Part shown: piece after piece, positions 1 through 7,878 of the stretch
How positions within the stretch are numbered: the first letter of the stretch is position 1
How the letters are laid out: each line of letters opens with the position of its first letter
Origin: an uncultured Eubacteriales bacterium
GTDB lineage: Bacteria > Bacillota > Clostridia > Lachnospirales > Anaerotignaceae
NCBI GenBank assembly: GCA_934256695.1
Contig: CAKQPE010000049.1
Location: 1 to 13,371, forward strand
Length of the DNA: 13,371 nt
Reading direction: 5' to 3'
Notes under the pieces: generated by a model
The model's input: only the letters and a program-made list of their open reading frames with translations
The model's database searches: none
What the model was told of the DNA's origin: nothing
Made by a program: the position numbers and the translations under genes

Positions 1-162
1 GTAATGATTTCGATATTTGTTATGCAGTTCTTGTTTGTAACTTTCGGCGGAGAGGTTTTAAGTGTTGAAAGTTTAAGCGTAAAGTCCTGGCTTATATGTA
101 TCATACTTGCATTTATGGTTATTCCTATTGATATGATAAGAAAAATCGTTACAAAGAAGTAA
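1..162 (+). CDS. P-type cation (probably Ca2+) ATPase, C-terminal end only
   Basis: The first 53 codons of the window are open and end at TAA 160-162. They encode the last two membrane segments of a transporter. The residues FVTFGGEVL, then SVKSWLICIILAF, then IPIDMIRKI fit the C-terminal pattern of type II P-type ATPases of the SERCA/PMCA kind: a V-FGG turn, a Trp at the start of the last helix, and D-IRK just after it. These pumps use ATP to export Ca2+ or related cations across the cell membrane. The catalytic DKTG and ATP-binding domains lie outside the window, so the ion is inferred. The gene lies 24 bases before the rhomboid gene and probably shares its transcript. A Ca2+ pump would suit the Ca2+-binding TerD proteins downstream, but that link is inference. 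Confidence 0.72.
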   Translation, partial: VMISIFVMQFLFVTFGGEVLSVESLSVKSWLICIILAFMVIPIDMIRKIVTKK

Positions 163-186
163 ATGTTTTATTAGGGGGAGTGCAAA

Positions 187-777
187 ATGAGTTCATCAGG
201 TAAAAAACTGAAAATTTCATTTAATTCGCCGGTAATTCTTTGTTTTGCAATTCTTTGCCTTTTAACTCTGATTTTAAATATGCTGACAAATGGACTTACA
301 AACAGAGTGTTTTTCAGTGTATACCGTTCGCCTATGACAAATCCGCTTACTTATGTGCGTTTTGTGGGGCATATATTCGGCCATGCCGACTGGGAGCATT
401 TTATTGGCAACATTACGCTTTTGCTTGTTGTAGGACCTATGCTGGAAGAAAAATATGGTTCACTCAGCATATTTATTGTAATTTTGATAACGGCAGTGGT
501 TACGGGTGTTGTGAACTTTGTGTTTTTTCCTAATGTACAGCTTTTGGGTGCAAGCGGAGTGGTTTTTGCATTTATACTTCTGTCATCAATGACAAGTATA
601 AGAGAAGGAAGTATTCCGCTTACGTTTATACTTGTTGCTGTAATTTATATAGGCGGTCAGATATATGACGGGATTTTTGTAAACGATAATGTATCGAATC
701 TGACACATATAATAGGTGGTCTTGTGGGTTCATGTTTTGGCTTTGTTATGTCAAAAAATAAAGTCAGAAAATATTAA
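187..777 (+). CDS. Rhomboid-family intramembrane serine protease
   Basis: A 196-residue polytopic membrane protein. Rhomboids cut transmembrane segments of substrate proteins inside the bilayer with a Ser-His dyad. The sequence shows the family landmarks: HADWEHFIGN at residues 66-75 (the conserved His and Asn of TM2), GASG at 121-124 with Ser123 as the nucleophile, and His174 in THIIGG as the catalytic base. Hydrophobic segments fall near residues 14-34, 74-84, 94-114, 120-134, 144-162 and 172-188, which fits the minimal six-helix bacterial form. The start is supported by AGGGGGAG a few bases upstream. It stands between the cation ATPase and yceG with short gaps, so it may be co-transcribed with the Ter genes. 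Its substrate cannot be told from sequence. The family call is firm; the role in the cluster is not known. Confidence 0.9.
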   Translation: MSSSGKKLKISFNSPVILCFAILCLLTLILNMLTNGLTNRVFFSVYRSPMTNPLTYVRFVGHIFGHADWEHFIGNITLLLVVGPMLEEKYGSLSIFIVILITAVVTGVVNFVFFPNVQLLGASGVVFAFILLSSMTSIREGSIPLTFILVAVIYIGGQIYDGIFVNDNVSNLTHIIGGLVGSCFGFVMSKNKVRKY

Positions 778-798
778 ATAAAAAGGTGAAAAATAATC

Positions 799-3093
799 AT
801 GTTAAAAAGAATAAAAACTGAAAATCCAAATGATTATTTTATTGATTTAAGCAAAAGAAAGGACAGGGGTGTATACTTTTGCCGAATAAACGGCTACAAT
901 GAAAATATACACGAGTTTATAAAAAAATATTATGAAGCAGCAAGATTATCAGGCGTAATAATAGAAGGGAAATTGGCAAATCCGGATATTAAGAATCTTT
1001 CTTATTATGAAGAAATAATGGGAATGGATTTTAAACTGGATAAAAGCTTTATATTAACAAGCCTTAAAAAGTGGATGCCGAGAATGAATGATGCTCCGAG
1101 AGAAAATGTAAAGGAAGCAATATATTCCACATTAGACAGTCTCAGAAAAGCCGGAAAGAATGAAAATATGCTGAAAAATGCATATATCAAGTTCATGTGC
1201 TGGCTGTATTATAAATTTGAAAGAATAGCCAATCATCTTGGAGAGGAAAAACTTCCTAAAATACTTTATGAAGGAAGTCTAATCAGCTATGAACTTTTAT
1301 TTATGGATGTGCTTTGTTCTGCCGGCTGTGATATAGTGCTTCTGCAATATAAAACAGAAAGTGAGTATCTTAAACTTGATCCGAATTCCGAGAAATCATT
1401 TAATATGAAGATTAATCCGTCAGAGGATTTTCCGAATGATTTTAATCTGAAAAAAATACGTGATGATATTGAGCAAGAACTTAATAAACAACGGCTTTAT
1501 GGCACTATGCCTAAGGTTACAAATATTACCAATTCATGGCTGAGAGAAGCAATAATACAACGTGATTTTTTTACTGATGTAGAAAAAAGTGTATTATTAA
1601 GAGGAAGTGACAATCGGTTTTTCTATAATTGCTTTTTAAGAATAAACGGTGTTAATGACAAGGTTACATATGAAAATGAGCTTTATAAGAATTTGCTTGA
1701 AATTAAAAGTATGAAAAGGCAAGTTGTTATTGTAAATAATACAATATCACCACCAAGCACTGATGAAATATCAGGCATAAGAAGAAAGAATTATCAGAAT
1801 ATAAATCAAATGATTACAGACCTTTTGTCTAATATAAACTTTTCCTGTAATATTGAGCTTAAAAGACTTTTCAATAAGGCTTTTGTTGATGTTATGCTTG
1901 AAGAAGGTGCGGCAGAGGACGAAAACATTAACCGTCTTGTAAATAAGGCTGTTTATATACTCTGTTGGCTTAAAAGATATTATTCCGATCTTTTCGGCAG
2001 TTGGGAAATACGTTCCGAAATGCCGTGTTTTTTCCATATGGGTGGCTGCAAAAACATTAATGAAGCATTGTTTTTGAAATTTTTGGCAAAGCTTCCCGTT
2101 GATGTTTTGATATTTAAGCCGAACTTAAATGAAAACTGCTGTCTTAAAGACAATAGGCTTTTTGATATTAATTTCGAGGAATCACTTGTATTAAATGAGT
2201 ATCCGGAATTAAATAAGGGAACAAGAGTTACAACAGCAGCCTATCAGGCCGAAAGAGATTTGGATACAATTATGTATCAGGACAGCGGAATATACCGAAA
2301 TCAACAGTATACAAAGGCGAACACCATTACACTTCGCACAATGTATGAGGAGATAGGCATACTTTGGAATGAGGAGCTTAAATATCGGCCTAACTTCAGT
2401 ACGTTAGATGATATTGTTAATATGCCTGTTATATTTTCCAAAGTATCAGGTGTAAAGGATGGAGTAATACCTGTTTATTGGAGCAGTATAAAAGAACTTA
2501 TAACCGAAGATACGATAATAATAAAGAAAATTCCTAACATTACATCTGTATCACAAAACACAATAAAACCTTTTGCAACTGAATTTTACAGAAACGGCAG
2601 ATTACAAAAAGGGAAAATACGGCAGCACAGGGAGTATAAATACGGATTTTTAAGGGAGCCTATGCAGGAATATCTTCTGGATAAGCTGCAGCTTTTGATT
2701 GAACAAAAGATTATAAAAGGTACTTTTGAGACCGGAGTTGAATATACAATTATTTCTACTGTGCTTAATTTGGACAAAGAAATATTAAGAATGATTCAAA
2801 AATTTGATTTCACAAAGAAAAATCCTAAATTGATTTATATTATAACAGGTGAAACAATACTGTCACTTGAGGATTCGATATATGCGGCATTTTTGAATCT
2901 TGTAGGATTCGATATTGTTTTTTTTGTACCGACAGGGTATCAATGTGTTGAGAAATTCTTTAACGGAAATATTATTGAAGAACATCAAATCGGAGAATAT
3001 GTATATGACTTACAGGTTCCGAGTTTTGATAAAATTATACCTGTCAAAAGCCATACTACATGGCGTGACAGAATATTTAAGAGAGGTGTATGA
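799..3093 (+). CDS. yceG: YceG-like protein of the Ter stress cluster
   Basis: A 764-residue, largely soluble protein with no signal peptide or clear membrane segment. I assign it to the YceG family, a 'putative component of biosynthetic module', from its order before a TelA/YceH gene and TerD genes (as in Bacillus yceCDEFGH) and from the N-terminal pattern VYFCRINGY at 25-33 and YEGSLISYELLFMD at 157-170. Its biochemical role is unknown. The protein looks internally repeated: a CW helix followed by a strand and Gly turn occurs near 134-180 and again near 389-440. A related strand-helix-strand unit recurs near 677-712. It is longer than I recall for Bacillus YceG. AAAGGTG lies upstream of the ATG. 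Its last 4 bases overlap the telA start (ATGA), which implies translational coupling. Confidence 0.78.
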   Translation: MLKRIKTENPNDYFIDLSKRKDRGVYFCRINGYNENIHEFIKKYYEAARLSGVIIEGKLANPDIKNLSYYEEIMGMDFKLDKSFILTSLKKWMPRMNDAPRENVKEAIYSTLDSLRKAGKNENMLKNAYIKFMCWLYYKFERIANHLGEEKLPKILYEGSLISYELLFMDVLCSAGCDIVLLQYKTESEYLKLDPNSEKSFNMKINPSEDFPNDFNLKKIRDDIEQELNKQRLYGTMPKVTNITNSWLREAIIQRDFFTDVEKSVLLRGSDNRFFYNCFLRINGVNDKVTYENELYKNLLEIKSMKRQVVIVNNTISPPSTDEISGIRRKNYQNINQMITDLLSNINFSCNIELKRLFNKAFVDVMLEEGAAEDENINRLVNKAVYILCWLKRYYSDLFGSWEIRSEMPCFFHMGGCKNINEALFLKFLAKLPVDVLIFKPNLNENCCLKDNRLFDINFEESLVLNEYPELNKGTRVTTAAYQAERDLDTIMYQDSGIYRNQQYTKANTITLRTMYEEIGILWNEELKYRPNFSTLDDIVNMPVIFSKVSGVKDGVIPVYWSSIKELITEDTIIIKKIPNITSVSQNTIKPFATEFYRNGRLQKGKIRQHREYKYGFLREPMQEYLLDKLQLLIEQKIIKGTFETGVEYTIISTVLNLDKEILRMIQKFDFTKKNPKLIYIITGETILSLEDSIYAAFLNLVGFDIVFFVPTGYQCVEKFFNGNIIEEHQIGEYVYDLQVPSFDKIIPVKSHTTWRDRIFKRGV

Positions 3094-4226
3094 AAATGGG
3101 ACTTGATTTCAGTAAATCAACAAAAGCAGCACCACCTACAGTACAAGAGGAGGCTCCGGTTCAGCAGTATGATATTGTTGCCGACAGACAGCAGATGAAT
3201 GCAGAGCTTGTAAATTCTCAGGAGGTAGACGACATAGTAAGCACAATAGAAATTGACAATATGGAAACTATTGTTACTTTCGGTGCACATGCAGCAGAAG
3301 AAATTTCAAAGGCATCTGATATTGTACTTAACAGCATGAATATGTCTCAGATTGACGAATCCAGCAAAATGCTTGAAACACTGGCAAAAATAATGGATAA
3401 GTTTGATATTGAGGAAATTAAGGAAAATCCCGGATTATTTGGCAAGCTGTTTGGAAATCTAAGAAAAAAGCTTCAGCAGATTTTAGACAAGTACCATACA
3501 ATGGGTGAAGAAGTGGACAAAATCTATGTTCAGCTCAAACAGTATGAGTCCGAAATAAAGCAGTCTAACAGAAAACTTGACCAGATGTTTAATGCAAATG
3601 TCGATTATTATCACGAGCTTGTAAAATATATACTCGCAGGTGAGCAGGGCTGTAAGGAAATAGAAGATTATATTGCCCAGAGACAGGCTGACATGGAATC
3701 AACGGGAGACGGCTCAATTCAGTTTGAAATAACAAGTTTAAACCAGTGCTTAATGCTTCTTGAGCAGAGAACACAGGATTTAAGAACAGCAGAAAGTGTT
3801 GCAATGCAGTCAATACCTATGATTAAAACAATGGAATTCAGCAATATGAATCTTGTAAGAAAAATAAATTCGGCATTTATAATTACACTACCTGTATTTA
3901 AACAGGCACTTGCACAGGCTATTATGCTTAAACGCCAGAGAATACAGGCAGAATCAATGGCTGCCCTTGATGCAAAGACAAATGAAATGCTTATTAAAAA
4001 TGCAAGAAATACGGTTGAACAGTCAAAGATTACAACACGCCTTGCTTCCGGCAGTTCAATAAAGATAGAAACACTTGAAAACACATGGAGAACTATTGTA
4101 AACGGTATAGATGAAACGAAGGCTATACAGGAAAATGCAAGGAAACAGCGTGTTGAAGATGCTAAACGTCTTGAAGTTATAAAGCAGGAGTTTAATCAGA
4201 GATACCATATGCCGAATAAAAAATAA
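3090..4226 (+). CDS. telA: TelA/YceH family toxic anion resistance protein
   Basis: A 378-residue soluble protein rich in helices and coiled coil (roughly residues 120-185 and 300-370). TelA-family proteins are linked to tolerance of tellurite, cell-envelope stress and some antimicrobials; the biochemical activity is unsettled. Family marks are FGAHAAEEISKASDIVL at about 65-81, PGLFGKLF near 114-121, and the conserved core MQSIPMIKTME...NLVRKINSAF at about 239-264 followed by TLPVFKQAL. It overlaps yceG by 4 bases, and 27 bases separate it from the first terD gene, so it sits mid-operon. GAGAGG at 3081-3086 is only 3 bases from the ATG at 3090 but 9 from an in-frame ATG at 3096. The true start may therefore be two codons later. 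The N-terminal ~50 residues are low complexity and probably disordered. Confidence 0.88.
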   Translation: MKMGLDFSKSTKAAPPTVQEEAPVQQYDIVADRQQMNAELVNSQEVDDIVSTIEIDNMETIVTFGAHAAEEISKASDIVLNSMNMSQIDESSKMLETLAKIMDKFDIEEIKENPGLFGKLFGNLRKKLQQILDKYHTMGEEVDKIYVQLKQYESEIKQSNRKLDQMFNANVDYYHELVKYILAGEQGCKEIEDYIAQRQADMESTGDGSIQFEITSLNQCLMLLEQRTQDLRTAESVAMQSIPMIKTMEFSNMNLVRKINSAFIITLPVFKQALAQAIMLKRQRIQAESMAALDAKTNEMLIKNARNTVEQSKITTRLASGSSIKIETLENTWRTIVNGIDETKAIQENARKQRVEDAKRLEVIKQEFNQRYHMPNKK

Positions 4227-4253
4227 TCAACTTTATTGAAGGAGGAGTTTATT

Positions 4254-4835
4254 ATGCCTATTAACTTATCTAAAGGACAGAAAGTAAGTCTTACAAAAGG
4301 AAATCCCGGATTAAAGAAAATAATGGTCGGTCTTGGCTGGGACGTAAATGCATTTGACACAGGTGCGGACTTTGACCTTGACGCTTCTGCATTTCTGGCA
4401 GGAGCAAACGGAAAATGCCCAAAAGATACGGACTTTATTTTCTACGGAAATCTTGAACACTCAAGCGGTGCCGTAAAACATATGGGTGATAACCTTACAG
4501 GTGAAGGTGATGGTGATGACGAACAGATAGAGGTTGACCTTACACTTGTTCCTAATAATATTGAAAAGATAGCATTTACTGTAACAATTTATGATGCGGA
4601 AAGCAGAAGGCAGAATTTCGGACAGGTATCAAACGCATACTGCCGTATAGTTGATGAGAGTACATGTACAGAAATAGTTCATTTCGATCTTGGTGAGGAT
4701 TTCTCTATTGAAACAGCCTTAGTTGTAGGCGAACTTTACAAACACAACGGTGAATGGAAATTTAATGCAATAGGCAGTGGTTTTCAGGGCGGTCTTGCGG
4801 CACTTTGTGCGCATTACGGTATTGATGCCGAATAA
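4254..4835 (+). CDS. terD: TerD-domain stress protein, first copy
   Basis: A 193-residue TerD/CABP-type protein. TerD domains are beta-sandwich folds that bind Ca2+ through acidic loops and are tied to tellurite, phage and general stress responses in the cytoplasm or at the membrane face. Visible landmarks: KGQKVSLTK at 7-15, GLGWD at 26-30, the acidic DFDLDASAF at 39-47, GDNLTGEGDGDDEQI at 78-92 (the second metal loop) and a C-terminal NGEWKFNAIG at 165-174. An in-frame TTG at 4236 would add six residues (MKEEFI). I reject it because those codons are themselves the ribosome binding site GGAGGAG. The ATG at 4254 gives the usual M-P-I/V-N-L start shared with the next gene. It is about two-thirds identical to the next copy by eye. 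Confidence 0.93.
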   Translation: MPINLSKGQKVSLTKGNPGLKKIMVGLGWDVNAFDTGADFDLDASAFLAGANGKCPKDTDFIFYGNLEHSSGAVKHMGDNLTGEGDGDDEQIEVDLTLVPNNIEKIAFTVTIYDAESRRQNFGQVSNAYCRIVDESTCTEIVHFDLGEDFSIETALVVGELYKHNGEWKFNAIGSGFQGGLAALCAHYGIDAE

Positions 4836-4861
4836 ATCATATACAAGAGGAGGTATTTGTT

Positions 4862-5443
4862 ATGCCTGTTAATCTTAAAAAAGGACAGAAGGTAAGTCTT
4901 ACAAAAGAAAACCCGGGACTTTCAAAGGTTGTTGTAGGTCTTGGCTGGGATGTAAATGCATATGATACAGGTGGAGATTTCGACCTGGACGCATCAGCAT
5001 TTTTACTTACGGATAACGGAAAGGTTTCACGTCAGGAGGACTTTGTATTCTATGGCAATCTTGCACACCCTTCTGGAAGTGTTGTTCATCAGGGCGATAA
5101 CCTTACAGGAGTAGGCGACGGCGATGACGAGCAGATTAAGATTGATCTTTCTTCAGTGCCGGAAGGTATTACAAAGATTGCTTTTGCTGCAACTATTTAT
5201 GATGCAGACGAAAGAAGACAAAACTTTGGTCAGGTAAACAATGCTTATATTCGTATATATGACGAATCAAATGGTCAGGAAATAATCAGATACGACTTGG
5301 GAGAGGACTTTTCTATTGAAACGGCGGTTATTTTCGGTGAACTTTACAAACACAACGGTGAATGGAAGTTTAACGCAATAGGAAGCGGATTCCAAGGTGG
5401 TCTTGCAGCAATATGTATAAATTATGGCATTGATGTAGGCTGA
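4862..5443 (+). CDS. terD: TerD-domain stress protein, second copy
   Basis: A 193-residue TerD-family protein, colinear without gaps with the copy upstream and clearly the product of a tandem duplication. It keeps every expected metal-binding stretch: GLGWD at 26-30, DFDLDASAF at 39-47, GDNLTGVGDGDDEQI at 78-92, and NGEWKFNAIG near the C-terminus. Differences from the first copy cluster in surface loops (for example residues 52-62 and 134-142) rather than in the acidic loops. This suggests retained Ca2+ binding with a different partner surface, which is inference. Its ATG follows GAGGAGG with good spacing, and the 26-base gap to the previous gene leaves no room for a separate terminator. In Bacillus nomenclature it would correspond to YceD or YceE. 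Confidence 0.93.
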   Translation: MPVNLKKGQKVSLTKENPGLSKVVVGLGWDVNAYDTGGDFDLDASAFLLTDNGKVSRQEDFVFYGNLAHPSGSVVHQGDNLTGVGDGDDEQIKIDLSSVPEGITKIAFAATIYDADERRQNFGQVNNAYIRIYDESNGQEIIRYDLGEDFSIETAVIFGELYKHNGEWKFNAIGSGFQGGLAAICINYGIDVG

Positions 5444-5483
5444 TATTTAATTTAGTGTAAATAAAATACGAGGAGATGTTTAT

Positions 5484-6071
5484 ATGTCCGTAAAATTACA
5501 GAAGGGACAGAAAGTAAGTCTGTCCAAAGAACACGCAGGATTATCAAAAATAGTTGTAGGTCTTGGCTGGGACGAGGTTGAACGTAAGAGAGGATTTTTT
5601 GCACGAAAACCTCAGGATATAGACTGTGATGCATTTGCACTTCTTCTTCAGAACGGAAAACTGGCGGATAAAAATGACATTGTTTATTTCGGAAATTTAA
5701 CACATTATACAAATTCAGTAAAGCATATGGGTGATAATCTTACAGGTGCAGGCGACGGTGATGATGAACAGATTGTAATTGACCTTAATGCCGTACCGGA
5801 AAAGTATGACCGAATTGTAATTGCTGTAAATATATATCAGGCTTATCAGAGAAACCAGCATTTCGGTATGATTAAAAATGCTTTTATCCGTCTTGTAGAT
5901 GCAAGAAACGGACAGGAAATGTGCATATATAATCTTACGGAAGACTATTCAAATAAAACAGCTATGCTTTTTGGAGAGGTTTACCGTTATAACGGTGAAT
6001 GGAAGTTTAACGCCGTAGGTCAAGGAACGGCAGAAGGCTCCATAGGAGAGTTTGCACAAAGATATTTATAA
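5484..6071 (+). CDS. yceC: Divergent TerD-domain protein (YceC-like)
   Basis: A 195-residue TerD-family protein, the most divergent of the three. The common frame is intact: KGQKVSLSK at 7-15, GLGWD at 26-30, GDNLTGAGDGDDEQI at 83-97 and NGEWKFNAVG at 170-179. After GLGWD, however, it carries a basic and aromatic loop, EVERKRGFFARKP, at 31-43. The first acidic loop reads DIDCDAF at 45-51 instead of DFDLDASAF: the three spaced aspartates are kept and the Ser is lost. This loop and the IDCDA pattern fit what I recall of Bacillus YceC. The C-terminus also differs, ending GTAEGSIGEFAQRYL where the other copies have a GFQGGLAA tail. GAGGAGA precedes the ATG. It is the last gene before the hairpin at 6084-6126. 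Confidence 0.9.
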   Translation: MSVKLQKGQKVSLSKEHAGLSKIVVGLGWDEVERKRGFFARKPQDIDCDAFALLLQNGKLADKNDIVYFGNLTHYTNSVKHMGDNLTGAGDGDDEQIVIDLNAVPEKYDRIVIAVNIYQAYQRNQHFGMIKNAFIRLVDARNGQEMCIYNLTEDYSNKTAMLFGEVYRYNGEWKFNAVGQGTAEGSIGEFAQRYL

Positions 6072-6083
6072 TTCGAAAAATTT

Positions 6084-6126
6084 AAAAAGAGGGGATTCTT
6101 TGTACTAAAAGGACTCCCTCCTTTTT
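6084..6126 (+). terminator. Terminator or attenuator between the Ter genes and the biosynthetic module
   Basis: AAAAAG-AGGG at 6084-6093 pairs with CCCT-C-CTTTTT at 6116-6126, with one bulged C. Pairing continues inward in weaker form (GATTCTTT with AAAGGACTC) around a short loop, and the 3' arm ends in five T. The hairpin begins 12 bases after the third terD stop and ends 20 bases before the HAD start. It therefore probably lowers or ends transcription of the Ter part. No convincing promoter follows it, so partial read-through into the module is likely. Confidence 0.65.
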
Positions 6127-6146
6127 CTAATATGAAAGGGAAAAAA

Positions 6147-6905
6147 ATGAGGGTTTTGTTTTCTGATTTGGATAATACACTTATTTATTCACACAGACAC
6201 AAAATAAAACAGCCTGTAGTTTTGGCAGAAATGCTGAAAGGAAAAGAACAAAGTTTTATGACCGAAAAAACATATTTGTTTTTTAAAAATCAAAGTATGT
6301 TTAACACTGTTGCTGTTACTACACGTACATATGAACAATACAGCAGACTTGAAAATCTGACTGAAAATATAAATATAAAAGATGCTGTTGTCTGCAACGG
6401 AGCTTTTCTTATGCATAACGGTAATGAAGATAAAATTTGGACAGAGGAATCCTTAAAAATATCTGAAAACGAAAGACCTTATTTGTTTGAAATTTTAAAT
6501 TATGCAAATGAAATTGTTGCTTCCGATTCAATAGTTGAAATTATGCCGTTTATGTTTTATATAAAGTCAGATGAAACAGAAAGGATTTTTTCGCTTATTA
6601 ATGAGAAAGCAGACAAAGATCATGTGTCGGTTTTAAAAGATGCAAGAAAAATATATTGTATTGTTAAGTCCATAAACAAAGGAAATGCTGTAAAAAGGTA
6701 TATTAATCGTTTTAAGGTTGATTTTTCAATATCGGCAGGAGACAGCGAATTTGACATACCTATGCTTAAAGAAACGAATATTTGCTTTTGTCCAAAAGAG
6801 ATTGAAAACTTTGAAACAAAAGGGCAGAAAATAATTTGTGACGGACTGTTTTCAGATGCTGTTTGTGACGGATTTGAAGAAATGAGAAAGGAGGGGAAAT
6901 TTTGA
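6147..6905 (+). CDS. HAD-superfamily hydrolase (Cof-like) of the Ter biosynthetic module
   Basis: A 252-residue cytoplasmic HAD phosphatase. HAD enzymes remove phosphate through an aspartyl intermediate. Motif I is DLDNT with Asp7 and Asp9, motif II is VTTRT near 57-61, motif III is a Lys in INKGNAVK near 176-183, and motif IV is GDSEFD at 198-203. A cap domain lies between motifs II and III, as in Cof/sucrose-phosphatase-like C2-capped members. I prefer the ATG at 6147, which has AAAGGG seven bases upstream. The in-frame ATG at 6132, five codons earlier, lies on the pyrimidine-rich tail of the terminator with no binding site. The gene overlaps the next one by four bases (TTGA). In known Ter-linked modules a HAD phosphatase stands with PRTases and a CitE-like lyase; the likely substrate is a phosphorylated sugar or nucleotide intermediate, which is inference. 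Confidence 0.87.
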   Translation: MRVLFSDLDNTLIYSHRHKIKQPVVLAEMLKGKEQSFMTEKTYLFFKNQSMFNTVAVTTRTYEQYSRLENLTENINIKDAVVCNGAFLMHNGNEDKIWTEESLKISENERPYLFEILNYANEIVASDSIVEIMPFMFYIKSDETERIFSLINEKADKDHVSVLKDARKIYCIVKSINKGNAVKRYINRFKVDFSISAGDSEFDIPMLKETNICFCPKEIENFETKGQKIICDGLFSDAVCDGFEEMRKEGKF

Positions 6906-7876
6906 TTAGTGATATAGAAGAAAAATACAGCGTAGGCCCGCTTATGTATTCTCCGGCAATAAATAAAAAAGCTGCCGATACAATTATATATGGAGATATT
7001 AAGGGAAAATATTCTTTTGCTCTGTGTCTTGAGGATACAATATCTGAAGACATGGTTGAAGAAGCCGAAAATCAGCTTAAAGAAACTTTTGAAAGAATAT
7101 ATTGCTTTTATAAAAATCAAAATGGATTTGTGCCTAAAATTTTTATAAGAGTACGTAAGGCAGAGCAAATGAAGCGTGTTTTTAATTCAATCAGAGATTA
7201 TACAGATATACTGAGCGGATTTATATTCCCTAAGTATACTGTTGCAAATGCAGATAACTACAACAATGCATTAATTGATATTAACAAAATTTCGGACAAA
7301 AAGATTTACTGTATGCCTATTATCGAAAGCAGTGATATTATTGATTTAAAAACAAGATATGAAATTTTAGAAAAAATAAAAAAATATATTGATTCGATAA
7401 ATGATTTTGTAATTAACGTAAGAGTCGGAGGAAATGATTTTTCAAATGCCTTTGGTGTAAGAAGGCATAATGACGAAACAATATATGATATTTTCCCAAT
7501 AGCACAGCTTTTAAGTGATATAATTACATTTTTTTCAATGGATTATGTTGTATCAGGACCTGTATGGGAATTTTTTTATGACAAGGACGGTCAATGGGAA
7601 CGAGGATTAAAGAAAGAAATTAAGCTGGATATGCTTAACGGTTTTGTTGGCAAAACTGTTATTCACCCAAATCAGATACCTGTTGTAAATGAAATGCTTA
7701 AAGTCAGTGTAAGAGACTATGAAGATGCAAAAGAAATACTTAATTGGAATAAAAACGGTATTCAGGTAGGAAAAAGTTTTGGTGGGGAAAGAATGAATGA
7801 AGTACGTACAAACTATAACTGGGCATTAAAAACAATGGTGCTTGCAAAAATATATGGGATTTTACAGAAGGAATAA
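6902..7876 (+). CDS. CitE/HpcH-HpaI-like TIM-barrel C-C bond lyase
   Basis: A 324-residue protein of the HpcH/HpaI-CitE superfamily, in the branch found in Ter-associated operons. These TIM-barrel enzymes make or break C-C bonds using a divalent metal. Visible motifs: GPLMYSPA at 12-19, CLEDT at 42-46 (acidic residues near the metal), RVRKAEQM at 83-90, FPKYT at 109-113, PIIES at 139-143 (a metal-ligand Glu), and IHPNQI at 254-259, the diagnostic C-terminal signature. Translation starts at TTG, overlapping the HAD stop. AGGAGGGG at the right distance supports this start, and the overlap implies coupled synthesis. The acyl or sugar substrate is unknown. Only two bases separate it from the PRTase gene. 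Confidence 0.87.
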   Translation: MISDIEEKYSVGPLMYSPAINKKAADTIIYGDIKGKYSFALCLEDTISEDMVEEAENQLKETFERIYCFYKNQNGFVPKIFIRVRKAEQMKRVFNSIRDYTDILSGFIFPKYTVANADNYNNALIDINKISDKKIYCMPIIESSDIIDLKTRYEILEKIKKYIDSINDFVINVRVGGNDFSNAFGVRRHNDETIYDIFPIAQLLSDIITFFSMDYVVSGPVWEFFYDKDGQWERGLKKEIKLDMLNGFVGKTVIHPNQIPVVNEMLKVSVRDYEDAKEILNWNKNGIQVGKSFGGERMNEVRTNYNWALKTMVLAKIYGILQKE

Positions 7877-7878
7877 AT

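Noticed and set aside
3719..4084. A 121-codon hydrophobic - strand frame inside telA.
   Set aside because: It lies opposite the conserved TelA core; its hydrophobicity comes from antisense reading of charged helices.
4236..4253. A TTG start adding six residues to the first TerD protein.
   Set aside because: Those codons form the GGAGGAG ribosome binding site, and the paralogue starts at the equivalent of 4254.
6620..7168. A 182-codon - strand frame across the HAD/lyase junction.
   Set aside because: It is antisense to two well-supported enzymes and shows no motif or binding site.
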